A stretch of 64,000 nt of DNA, from positions 14,425,600-14,489,599 of the forward strand of contig NC_079907.1 of the NCBI RefSeq assembly GCF_024868665.1, in the 5' to 3' direction. The position numbers and the translations under genes are program-made. The DNA is from Triplophysa rosa (taxonomy: Eukaryota > Chordata > Actinopteri > Cypriniformes > Nemacheilidae). Below the pieces are notes generated by a model. The model saw only the letters and a program-made list of their open reading frames with translations, made no database searches and was not told where the DNA came from. Shown here one piece after another: positions 44,870 through 55,190 of this stretch (position 1 is the first letter of the stretch; each line of letters opens with the position of its first letter).

Positions 44870-45905
44870 TCGTACGCCAAAAAATATTCAGATTTATAAA
44901 CTGTGCGTACGCTGTGCGTACGCATCCAATCCGCTTGTTAAGCCTGACGTCACGCACCATAATGAACATAATATACCGTTTCCGGGTCCACCGATGCCAT
45001 ATGAAAATAACAAAAAATGATGTAAAACTGGCGAAAACCCCCGATCCCATCCTTTATCTCCATAGTGAAATCATAAATGGCCAAACATGAGATTCACTGA
45101 GATTTACAAATTCATAATTGTTATAATTAATAATAATTATTATTATTATATTGAAGCCAAAGAAGGTCTCTGCAGCATTTAAATGTTTACAGCATTTAGA
45201 CGGATCATTAACACCTCATTAAAATCACCTCATTAATTACTGGTGTGCTTCACCTGAGATCATATTTGAAGACATAATCATAAAAGACGAATGTTTCTTC
45301 ATTCCTGTTTTGTTATGAGCACCATTATAGTTAGAACTGATAACGAGAACATAAAGAGAAACGGTTGTGCGAGAGCTTAATGGCTGTATTTCCAGACTTG
45401 ATTATGATTTATGATGATTATGCTCAGTATTTAAGGAAATGTATTTAGTATTTATTTACCCTGTGTTCTGCAGTGATCATATTTGATGCTGGCCCTGTTC
45501 AGTCGGATCATCTCCTCCTCATGCGCTCATAGTGTGATGGTGAGACAGCACTGATTAAATATTTACATTGAATTTTGATTTAAGATTTGAGTTGATTTTA
45601 CAAGAAGGCGCATGAAACAATTATCACTCAATACAAATAACTCTGCAGATTTAATCTTCATGATAATGTGGATCTTTAATGGATACGAGGTCAAATAAAA
45701 TGTGTGTGAGGCATTAATGCTTATAATCGTTTTTATCAATCTTACTTTCTGCAATCTAAGTTCACTAACTCACCATTTGTCTCCAGAATGTGCGTACGCA
45801 TGGGTCAGAGTTTGTTTACAGATGCGCACATTCTCCCGTAAAGTTTGTTTTTATAAATCTCATCTTTTGCATGGGAAGTGGCGTACACAGCAAATTGGCC
45901 AGTGA
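44870..45905. mobile_element. Non-autonomous DNA transposon with CGTACGC-rich ends
   Basis: Left end TATCGTACGCCAAAAAATAT followed by AGATTTATAAACTGTGCGTACGC; right end GTGCGTACGCATGG ... TTTTTATAAATCTCATC ... GGCGTACAC in inverted order. The palindrome core GCGTACGC recurs at both ends. No transposase is seen. Boundaries are approximate. Confidence 0.5.
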
Positions 45906-46041
45906 TAAATGAACACTACTGGGTGTCTATATGTGTCCACACTATAGGGTGTTAAAGTAACACTGAAGCAGAGTTGAAGATAATGAGATAATGAAGTGAT
46001 TAATTAAGAGATGATTGATCATTAATGATGAACACCTGCTC

Positions 46042-47275
46042 TTAAAGCAGCAGTCCGTAGGATTGGCCTCTTTGTCGCCATCTCAGTTTGTAATTGCTAC
46101 TGCAGGTGATGTGCGGAGGTATTTCTTGACGTGAGTTGTGATTCGGCGCTGCTCAACTGCGCGGATGAGTCTGATGTTTTGAGTCGTGGCCTGTGACAGT
46201 GCAGCGGTGAGAATCTTCACTGTACATCAGTAGCGCATAATAAACACAGATAACATGGCAGATGATATAACACGAAACAAATAAGAACATAAACAGACAC
46301 AAGTAGCGCAAATGGAGGCTGTGTTGAAGTGTTTTGATATTATTTCGGGTGCTGGGTCGTTTTGTTATTTCTCATGGAAACTCCTGTAAAGCGAACCAGA
46401 CAGAAGATCCCCGAACGCGGGTCTCAAATGCTGACAGGCACGGTCATAAATCATTGTACATCATACAACTATATATACTATATGCAAAGCCTTGCCATCA
46501 TATCCGAGATATAAGTCCGTAAATTTGAGTAAAATCACAGGCTTCACTTGTCCGTGCTAATGAAATACAGATGTGGGGAGGTCATTTCTAAATCACACGA
46601 GGTGCCCAGATAATACTAATCCCGGGCGAATAGGGTTTAAATTACATTTATCATAATGAACATAAAAAGAGAAAGAACAACCGATGAAACTAAGTTACCC
46701 ATCTGTATTAACACAACAAGTGCGCTACGGTTTTTGGGTTATCTATTGAAATGTCTTACCTGTTCAGAAGAAATAAAGCGATGTCTGCATCCGTTTACAT
46801 ATTAATTTTCGCACGAGTCCGATCACATTCCCTGTTTCTTTGTAAACCGTCTTCAGTTCGTTCTTTCTTGTTTTTCACAAATGATGAATCCCCAGATGTC
46901 AACACTGCTTGGCGTTTAAAAGTAAAAGTACTAAACGCCGCCATAAAAAATACTAAACGTTGTATGAAATCCTACCCAACAGTTGTGAGTACACGCTAAA
47001 AACAGCCTGTCACTCGCATCCACACGCTGGCTAGCAGCCGGATCCTCTTCGTTCTGTGTACGAATGTGACGAAATGACACACAGACGAAAGACACCATAT
47101 AAGGATCTCCGGAAAAGACGACCGACAGGCAAATTACAAACCATTATTACAAGCTTTCCGTGGTGAATCCAGCAAAGGTAGTGACACAGTTTTAAACACC
47201 GTTCTTTCATGTACTTGCTCAATCATTGGTTTTAGCTCATTTTTACTCAAAAGAACTTGCGGACTGCCGCTTTAA
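46042..47275. mobile_element. DNA transposon with TTAAAGCAGCAGTCCG ends
   Basis: Left TTAAAGCAGCAGTCCGTAGGA and right TTGCGGACTGCCGCTTTAA are inverted repeats with few mismatches. 1.23 kb, no recognisable coding frame. A TTAA is present at both termini, so a TTAA-targeting class is possible. Confidence 0.6.
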
Positions 47276-47526
47276 GAGCCAGTTGCGCTCGCACCAGGGC
47301 GGATTCGCTATTTACACGGCGGACTTTGCAAGAGCAAAGACTGGACGCTTCTCCAGAGAGGAAAGGCATCTACAGGACAAGCCAGATTTTTATCTTTATG
47401 TCCACAATAATCATATTTTACATTGTACTACATTTATTTTTATATTTGGCATAATTGTGTGCTGCTGCCCTTCCCTCTGAGTAATAAATAAAGTTTAAGC
47501 ACGTTGTGGACTCGCCCAAAGGCGCA

Positions 47527-47646
47527 TTTTCTACTAACGCGCTCTTTAAATACCAAACAAAAATTGCGCCATAGACCAACTCAAACCTGGTCAAAAGTCA
47601 ATGGCGCAATTTGTGTTTGGTATTTATAGAGCGCGTTAGTAGAAAA
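47527..47646. mobile_element. Foldback MITE, 50-bp arms
   Basis: Left arm 47527-47576 (TTTTCTACTAACGCGCTC ... GCGCCATAGAC) and right arm 47597-47646 are inverted copies with two or three mismatches and a 20-nt loop. Confidence 0.85.
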
Positions 47647-47760
47647 AAGAGCGCAGTCTGCTAACGCTAACACGATGCAAATGTGACGTGATGACGTCAC
47701 AAGTATGCTAATTAACTCGTGACGTCACCAGCGCCTCGTCTGTCAAAATCCTGTGGGAAA

Positions 47761-47939
47761 CAATAGGCTTGTTCGACTTGATGCGGTCCCGCAAGATCCG
47801 ACAGGTGGATGACATCAAAGTACCGCGAGAGCGATTCGAACAACCATAAAAAGTTTGCTTTCGAATCGCTCTCGCGGTACTTTGATGTCATCCGCCCGTC
47901 GGATTTTGAGGCGCCGCATCAAGTCAAACAAGCCTATTG
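47761..47939. repeat. Long hairpin, ~80-bp arms and 19-nt loop
   Basis: Arms 47761-47840 and 47860-47939 are inverted copies. The inner 33 bp are exact (GATGACATCAAAGTACCGCG ... GATTCGAA); the outer part has about eight mismatches. It abuts the gypsy-type integrase fragment. Confidence 0.9.
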
Positions 47940-47959
47940 TGTACCCGCTCGGAAGTCAC

Positions 47960-48175
47960 AGGGTTTTCTCCTTTTATCTTTTAGATGGAAGGTCTCCAAG
48001 ACTGCCTGTCGACATGTTGTTTGGACTTAATTTAGAAAAGCCTACCTGTAATCAGAAAGAGTATGTGGAGAAATGGAGACATGGAATGGAAGAGGCATAT
48101 AAGATTGCCAGAGAATCTGCTGAACGGGGCAAAAAGAGCTTTGACAAAAAGGTGAAAAGTACAATGTCGAACAAG
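47960..48175 (+). pseudogene. Ty3/gypsy-type integrase C-terminal fragment
   Basis: The frame reads GRSPRLPVDMLFGLN, then NQKEYVEKWRHGMEEAYKIA and ERGKKSFDKKVKS. This is the wording after the catalytic core of gypsy integrases (GRxPRLPID, then the long helix before the chromodomain/SH3 part). The catalytic residues and everything upstream are missing, and the frame runs into unrelated sequence after 48175. It is a short relic. Confidence 0.65.
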
Positions 48176-48279
48176 CCTTTTGTCGCTGTGTGTCGCTTAT
48201 CTCTTGCTATGAGGTCGTTTGAAGGCGTTCCTAGCTTTGGTTGTCCTAGTAACAGTTTGAACAAACCCTACAGTAACTG

Positions 48280-48879
48280 ACGAGAGACGAATGACGTGAG
48301 CTCCACTGCTTTACTCCTATTGGTAGTCGCTCGCGAAAGTCGCTCATCACATTTGACAGTCGTCTCCGCTGATAATTGGCCCTCTATTGACCAGCCGCAA
48401 CTGGTTAACATAAAGGCAAAAACACGGAGAGTCACAATGGGGAAAATTCTCCTCACCAATGTCTTGATTTAACTGATGTGGATGCTGCCTTATGGTTTCT
48501 CTTTCACTGGTCTGTGGGGCTGAGGAAGACAGGGAATGACAAAGTTACTAACATACTATAATATATCATTATTTATTACAATAAAAAAACACTGCAGCAG
48601 ATGTATTGGCTACTAACCTAGAATCGCTTGTCCAAATTCAGACAGGACGATACTTTCTATTCTACGAGGTTTGTGACCATGTGATCAACAATGTTGCGCA
48701 TCATAAAGATGTGTTGAAGGTGCCACGATGTTGAGGAAATAGTTGATTTTTCGCAAGCTTGCAAAAAACTGCTCTTCAATTTGAGAAATTATTGGGGGTC
48801 TTTTGAGTTTGATTCGTGCAGTTTGTCATACAACACACAGTGCTCTGATGATCCAGTAATAGGATAGCCTTTGGTATTC
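48280..48879. other. No gene seen
   Basis: Short unassigned frames only. Confidence 0.35.
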
Positions 48880-49537
48880 AAATCGTCTGTCTTTTCAAAC
48901 AACCAAGGAAGGGATACCTTCAATTTGCCTGCTTTGCCAAGCTGATGTTGTCTGCTGTTGGCTAGCCTTCATGTGGTTGAAATGGAATATCTGTAGGCAC
49001 ATGCAAATTACCATGCGTGGCCAAGCCTCGTGCAAAGTCATAAACACAAACACTAAGAATGGGCTTCCATGACAACAGCCGATCTGTGAAATCTTTGCGA
49101 GGCTTTCTGCTCTCAAATTGAACTTTATACACCACACCATGTGGGCAAATCACCGACCAGCCTCCAGTTAAAGCCATTTCCAAAGGACACATGAAAATGG
49201 AATTTCTCAATTGTTATCAAATTAAACTACAATATTACTGCACCTACCTGATGCTCCCCAGATCTTCAGGAAGATTTTGTCATATGGCTGTCTTTTCTTC
49301 GTTGGCTCTCTTCATCTTGAAATAAGACCCATTTGAGAGAACACCAACCTGACACACAATAAAAGCAACAGTGAAAACAACTCTTTTGTCTCAGAGGTCA
49401 CATGATGCATCCACATTTTAATTCAATCAAGTCCTTTACCTTCTGCTTCATCAGCTCATCCACTAGACCAGGGGTCGGCAAGTAAGTTTGGCATCGGGAT
49501 AAAAAACAAATTCGCCGCTAGACGGGCCAGAAAATAC

Positions 49538-50338
49538 GCTGTTAGCCCTTACCTGCCATTTCTACAGTCATATATTGTCAACACTGTTGCCTGCTAGTTA
49601 CTGTAGGCGTTTTACAGTAAACTACTGTAATGACTGTTTGAAGATGCATCGTTAAAAGAATCCATTAACTCAATGAATTCACAAGGTCTTAGATGAACAT
49701 CAAGTGTAAATAACAGATGAACACATGAAGTCTGTCAAGATCTCACCAGAGGAGAATTACACACAAACATCATTAACATCTTCACTTATCACAGACACCA
49801 CTTTCACTTTAATTCTGTCATCTATATAAAATCTTATTGAGAATTAACAGAGATTGAACTCCAGTTCATTACAGTGGTTACATTATGTTTGAAGTCACCA
49901 CTGGTGACAAACAATCATGAATGAGTTTTGAACTATGCACCCAGCATGCATTGCAGCATGAAGCTCAGTTGATTGTCACCATTGTTGAGATTCATGTCTT
50001 TTTGTGTCTGACTCGCTGTAGATTAATATTTTGACTGTATATTGTGAGAGCACTTTTGTAAATTAATATACTACACATGTTTTACTGGTTCACATCACTT
50101 CAAGTCTATTGTCCTTTTCTACAACAAACATGTATCCAGCACACAATTCGGAAGAATTATTTATACAAATGAGAGGAGAGCCAACAGTTCAACTAAAAGA
50201 AACACTGATCACACTAATAGTGACTTACAAAAATTCAACCTCAATAAGAGCTTTTGCACATGTATGATCTACAGTAACTAGCTGGCAACAGTGCTGCCAA
50301 TAAATTACTGTAGAAATAGCAGGTAAGGGCTAACAGTG
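49538..50338. mobile_element. Nested element with CTGTTAGCCCTTACCTG ends
   Basis: Left CTGTTAGCCCTTACCTGCCA and right TAGCAGGTAAGGGCTAACAG are near-perfect inverted repeats. The interior carries a copy of the dispersed AAACACTGATCAC motif and the phrase CCAGCATGCATTGCA. A diverged end of the same type lies at 60885-60945. Confidence 0.7.
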
Positions 50339-50838
50339 TAGTCAAAGGATAATTCACTGATGAAAAATGCAACTAGAATAGCCTACTTTTAAAACTATAG
50401 TTATTATATATAATTACACAATAGTCATAAAATTATTTAACGTAGCCTATTTAACATAACGTAACTTATTTGACGTAATAGCACTTGGGGTACGCTATTA
50501 CCTCGTGTCGTGTGATGTTAACATTTAAGCTAGCTAGATGGTGAGATAAAATGGCACTATCCTGACTTAAACTCGGACATTTATTCAATACGTTTATTAT
50601 AAACTGAATACAATTAGGCTTACTAGACACATTTTATGTCAGAGCGGGATCTGAGCGGAGCCTTTGAGAGAAATATCAATAGGCTGAAATAGAGCAGTTA
50701 TGTTTCAGTCCGACATTCTGTGACATTACAGCCAATATTTTAGTCATTTTTTATTTAAAGAGTGCCTAAAATAACTGTAAAACAACTGATGAAGTATATT
50801 TGATTTTCGTTACTTTATTTCCATCAACATTAGCTGCC

Positions 50839-51341
50839 TGTCACGAATCCAGTCCATGGCCTTCCGTCCGATTGCCACCAGAGGTCGCCCTTTCATTATA
50901 TTGACCCTCACACCACACAGACTGATACACATCACCCTGGACTACATTTCCCATGATCCATTGCACTAATCACAAGCTCACCTGAAACCAATCACACCCA
51001 CTATAAGACTATCAGTCTCAAACTACCTTTCTAGCCGGAGTATTGTTGAAGCATTTACGCCGTTTAGTAGCGTCTTTACGGAGCCAGCTCCCTGTGCTAG
51101 TTTTCAGAGTCGAGTCAGTTGCCTGGGTTCTCGTGTTCTTATCTTTTGCCTGTGTGTTGGATTACCCCTATTGTCAAACCCTTTGGATTATGTTCGCCGT
51201 CGATCGACCCGCGCCTGTTTTAGGATTACTCTCGTGTCTCGTCTGTGCCATTCCTGTTTGCTGGTGTTCGACCTTGCCTGTGTTTTGACCATGTATCTGA
51301 ATAAAGCTGTGCATATGGATCCGCACGTCTCACACGTTACA
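50839..51341 (+). mobile_element. Solo LTR with 5-bp target duplication
   Basis: Begins TGTCACGAATCC and ends CACACGTTACA. The duplication CTGCC flanks it exactly (50834-50838 and 51342-51346). AATAAAGC near 51299 is a polyadenylation signal. 503 bp. Its 3' half resembles 36600-36783. Confidence 0.88.
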
Positions 51342-53357
51342 CTGCCATAGTGCACCATTCAAAATAAACGCACAAAAGAAGAAATGTACTATGAACACCT
51401 TCATTATTGCTGGGTTAATAAAAGAAACAGGCTCTAAAGAAAAATAGACCAAAACAAGGGGAAATGCGGTCTTAAAACGAATAACTCCGCATATCAAAAA
51501 CATAAAACACTCGCTGTGCTTTAAACGCACGTCCTCCTGAGACGCCACATCTTTAAAAGCCCAAAACGCTGCTACATTCAAAACAAAAGTAATTCCCACG
51601 GCTCATAATATTTACGTCTTATAAAGCGATTTGATCGGTCAGTTCAAGAAACTTAATGTTATTTACTCGGTTATAATCAGCAATGCATTGCACAGCCACA
51701 GGCGATCGGTTTGCGCACGCGATAGGTCGTGTGCTAAAACGCGTTTTGTGCCCTTGAAAGTAGGCTAACTGTAGGAAGGGAACACCACGTGAACGGTTGT
51801 CTCAGATAAGGGGAAAACAGTGTTGTTTTTATTACTGCATTCATAGTAATAGATAATAGCGTTCAGTTTCTTGCACAGATCAATTGACTCGCATTATAAG
51901 ACGCGAATTTAACGACACAAGGGGCAGGGATTACTTTTGTGTTGAATGTATTTGCGTTTTTTACTTTTATTGATTTAACTTTAATTAATTCAACCAAATA
52001 TCTTCATAAATATCCTCTTGAAAAAACAATGCCACCCACATCTCGATGTACTGGAGGACTGTGGGTGAGAAAATTAGTAGCAATTTTTGGGTAAAGTAAC
52101 GCATTAAGGAAAATAAAACACAGTTAAAAAGACAATATCCCTTTTAATTTAATATCATGAAAAGGCACAAATGCTGGATGCAATATTTGTGTGCATGTTT
52201 TAATCATGGCCTATAAGTAACAGCAACATAAACAGTATAAAAGGAACAAAACGCAATAAATAACGGTAAATATGGTAAACAACTGGCCCGCATCCTATTT
52301 ATACTTTTGGAATCTGGCCCTCAAAGAAAAGTAGTTGAAGACCCCTGCTCTACAGTATATGAACATGCAAGAAATCCCAGAAGACAATTCAATAAATCAC
52401 AGAGATTCCAACAAAAGCAAAATTTTATGGTGGGAACAAATCCACGAGCTATCATCTCAAGATTTACTGACTTCCAGAAATCCTCTATGTCAACTTCCCA
52501 TCTAAACTCCGGTGAAGACTCTTTGAGGTCATTAACTTGAATGACATACATATACAAGTACATATATCGCTGCTATTTCAAGCATTTGAATTCCCTTTTT
52601 TCACTGATTAGGATTATTAAACAAGCTCTTACCTGACATGCTAAAAACAGCCTTCTTGTGCTATTCAATAATGGTAACCACAATTAACACAAGAATATGA
52701 GAACTCATTATCTGTCAAGGCCTCAAATTGACAGTACCCGTGAAGTATGGTGTCTCTGTTTGGGGTATTTTACTCAGTGGAGGCCCTCCAAAGTGTCTAC
52801 AGTCCTGGAAACTGATACATGATTCTGGGATAGACATAAAGGTCATAGGAATTCATTGAATTATTTAAAAGGCTTAGACAGGTAGATGTGTCAGACACTA
52901 CACAATTAAGCCAAACCTGATATAGATTAGATATAGACAAACTTCGACACTCAGGAGCACATGATCATCAAATTGTGAAGACCATCCTTCCATTCCTTGC
53001 AGTGGTTTGTCAAGCGCAATTTCACCATCATTGATCGTCCAAGATGTCTCTACTAGAAGAAATGGGAATGTCCTTGATTTAGATGCTGCATCTGGGAGAT
53101 TTGCTGGAATTTTCTTCTTGTAATATATATATTCCATAGTGCTTTGAAGGTTAGTTGGGGACGTGTAGATGTGCTCATCCGTGTGCTGTGGACCCATGGC
53201 GTCACTTGATTTAGATGCTTTCTCTGTTGTGAATGAGCTTCTCTCTGCCTAGAACAAGTGCCATTTGGCAAAGTTTTTGTGCGGGCATGGAATTTGCACA
53301 CGGGGAGTGCCAAGTACCAGCAGTAGAATTGCATGTATCTTTACAGCTTCTTTACAG

Positions 53358-53531
53358 CATAAGGGTCTCTACAGGCAGATATCACAAATGATATCAGCTT
53401 GTATAATTCATGGAGGAATGGGGCCACATTTCTTTTCAGAAAAGCTCTTTCTCCAGGTTTGTGGTAAACCCACCCCTCCTGCATCCTTGGATGAAGTAGA
53501 TGATGCGACCTTTAAAGAAATGCTTTGCAAA
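53358..53531 (+). pseudogene. G2E3-like HECT-domain exon, isolated
   Basis: An exon with acceptor CTTCTTTACAG and donor TGCAAA|GTAAGT, 58 codons, phase 0. It reads LYRQISQMISACIIHGGMGP, HFFSEKLFLQVCGKPTPP, LDEVDDATFKEML. This matches the N-lobe of HECT ubiquitin ligases of the G2E3-like group that is highly amplified in fish. The preceding GGPRRE-type exon and the catalytic cysteine lobe were not found, so it is a remnant or an exon of a gene whose other exons are out of view. It lies head-to-head with the HMGXB3-like pseudogene. Confidence 0.55.
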
Positions 53532-53559
53532 GTAAGTATTTTTCTTAAACTGCACTGAG

Positions 53560-53984
53560 CAAAATTTGGAAGTGCAGGGAGAGTATGTGACGTGTGACGT
53601 TAACTTAACGTGAGGCATTTAAACGCGTGGCGGCGTATGACGTTAATTTAGCGCCCGGCGGCGTTAAGAAATCGGCGTTTTAATATTAATACGGCGATCA
53701 AAAGCACGCCAATTGTGAAACTGTTGGCTTTCGATATGCACGCACATATCAGACGCGTGCACTAAATAAATAGAAACACAGTTTTAATTGTGGTATCGAA
53801 TTAAACTCCAGTTTAATAGCTTTGAGAAGTCGGATTTATAGCATTTGTCATTTATAGCACTTGACATTATAACAAATTTTTACTCTGATCATAAGTTTTC
53901 CATACAATAACATAAACAGAAATGACCAGATTCATTAATCAAATGACCAGTGTACAGGTCATCTGAAGACCAGTACATCACGTC
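53560..53984. other. No gene seen
   Basis: Contains GACGTTAA/TTAACGT and GGCGGCG phrases (53590-53690), then AT-rich sequence. Confidence 0.35.
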
Positions 53985-54180
53985 TCTACGTTCTCCATGG
54001 GATTAATTCAGGATGTTATTTGAGGACGTGGCTAGAACGTTACTGGAACGTAAGCAAAAATTCTAAGAAATAGAACGTTGCCAAGACGTCCTCAGAACGT
54101 GGTGACAAAGTAATGTCATGGTGACCAATTGAAGATGAACTGGCGACGTTGTCAGAATGTACTGTGTTAGCTGGGTAAAC
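53985..54180. repeat. ACGT-rich repeat, copy 2
   Basis: AACGTT/ACGTC phrases: CTACGTTCTCCATGG, GAGGACGTGGCTAGAACGTT, TGGAACGTAAGC, CCAAGACGTCCTCAGAACGT, GGCGACGTTGTCAGAATG, ending TTAGCTGGG. Confidence 0.6.
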
Positions 54181-54945
54181 TCTGCCTACTCACGGTGAGT
54201 TGTGGGTAATATCAGCCCTTTGAGTTTCCATGGATCTGCACTTCAAAATTTCACCAGAAACAGTAGACCGTCCGGGTACTTTAAGAATACTCATTTCAGC
54301 ATACTATGATTTTGGACAAACTAATTCTAATTGCAGTTGATCTGATTATCTGAATAAGTTTGATGATCGTCACCATTGTTGAGGTGTGTATGAGTGTCGA
54401 TGTCTAAGTGTGTCAGTAAATGTTCTGTTTATTTTGTTGTAGGATCTTTGCATTTGTGAACCAAAACATTCAAATCAGTCGTGAAAGATCAGCTTCAACG
54501 TTGGTTAGTGTTATTGCTCCTCTTGATTCCAGCCATCACAAACCGTAACCTACTTCAAATTAACTATAAAACATCTCTTACTTTATAAATGCATAAGTGT
54601 TCTTGTAGAATCATTGTTTAATGAGAGTCAAGAGCCCAACTAAAGCGAACACTGATCACAATAATGGTGGTTTGTTTAAATTACAACATTTTTCAACATT
54701 AATTGCGGGTGCAAAAGTGATATTGATTCAATGCAATTAACATTGTTGACACATCAACAGTTTTTAACATTGATTCGATGGTTCTCACCTGCTCTCTTGC
54801 TATCAGGATTGGAACTAAACTATGCAGATCACTGGCCCTCCAGGACCGGAGTTGACTAGCCTTGATTTACATGATTTCAAACAAAAGAAGATCTGAACAT
54901 CTGAATGAAAATCAGTGTCACTTTTTCCAAACAGAGACATGTTTT
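54181..54945. other. No coding exon; dispersed motif at 54626-54672
   Basis: Includes CACCATTGTTGAG and the dispersed CCAACTAAAGCGAACACTGA motif. It may overlap the promoter of the plus-strand gene that follows. Confidence 0.4.
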
Positions 54946-55040
54946 GCATTAGAGCCATTGTAGGAGGCTATTCTGTAGGAAACAAAACCCAGAATGTAGA
55001 GATAAGAAAGACCATATTCATCTTCAGACTGGTCCTGCAG
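54946..55040 (+). other. Probable 5' UTR exon of the D8C-EGF gene
   Basis: Ends GACTGGTCCTGCAG|GTAAACG at 55040. The minus-strand lectin gene has an equivalent upstream exon ending at 41798. The transcript start is not resolved. Confidence 0.4.
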
Positions 55041-55127
55041 GTAAACGTGCATGCTTTATTGAATTACATCACTAAACTGACATGCTGATTTACTTCATTG
55101 AAATGTGTTTGATTCCTTCTGTTTCAG

Positions 55128-55190
55128 ATTGATATTATTCTTTAAATCCATCTGCAATGGAAATGCTGTTTCTTCTGCTGATTTTCTCAG
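55128..55190 (+). CDS. D8C-EGF gene, leader exon
   Basis: Acceptor TTCTGTTTCAG, ATG at 55157, coding 34 nt, donor CAG|GTCAGTGTG. No other ATG in the exon. Length, phase and donor equal the lectin gene's leader exon. Confidence 0.7.

Larger units (their letters stand above)
49469..52347. mobile_element. hAT-like element inserted in the HMGXB3-like pseudogene
   Basis: Left end CAGGGGTCGGCAAG and right end AGTTGAAGACCCCTG are inverted, the usual ends of one hAT family (CAGGGGTC). Flanking 8-mers CACTAGAC and CTCTACAG agree at five of eight positions. No transposase frame is seen. It contains a second element (49538-50338) and a solo LTR (50839-51341), giving three layers of insertion. Confidence 0.6.
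48880..53340 (-). pseudogene. HMGXB3-like (HMG-box protein 3-like) pseudogene, split by a transposon
   Basis: Minus-strand exon remnants occur in the right order for a large fish family usually named HMGXB3-like. About 53197-52925: YYKKKIPANLP, PFLLVETSWTINDGEIALD, WSSQFDDHVLLSVEVCLYL. 52545-52350: FRWEVDIEDFWKSVNLEMIA then RGF. 49465-49440: LVDELMKQK. 49350-49255: RQPYDKIFLKIWGAS. 49164-48890: GWSVICPHGVVY, LLSWK, VYDFARGLATHGNL, FQPHEG, PTADNISLAKQAN. The join at 49255/49164 restores GASGW across GT..AG, so splicing was once normal. Frameshifts (49110-49090) and stops (TAG after HEG) kill it. A 2.9-kb hAT-like element (49469-52347) lies between two of the parts. Function unknown to me. Confidence 0.65.

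Noticed and set aside
47809..48030. 73-codon frame in the hairpin region
   Set aside because: It crosses the inverted repeat and is not in the gypsy-integrase frame.
51330..51599. 89-codon hydrophobic minus-strand frame
   Set aside because: Overlaps the end of a solo LTR and the interior of a hAT-like element; no domain recognised.
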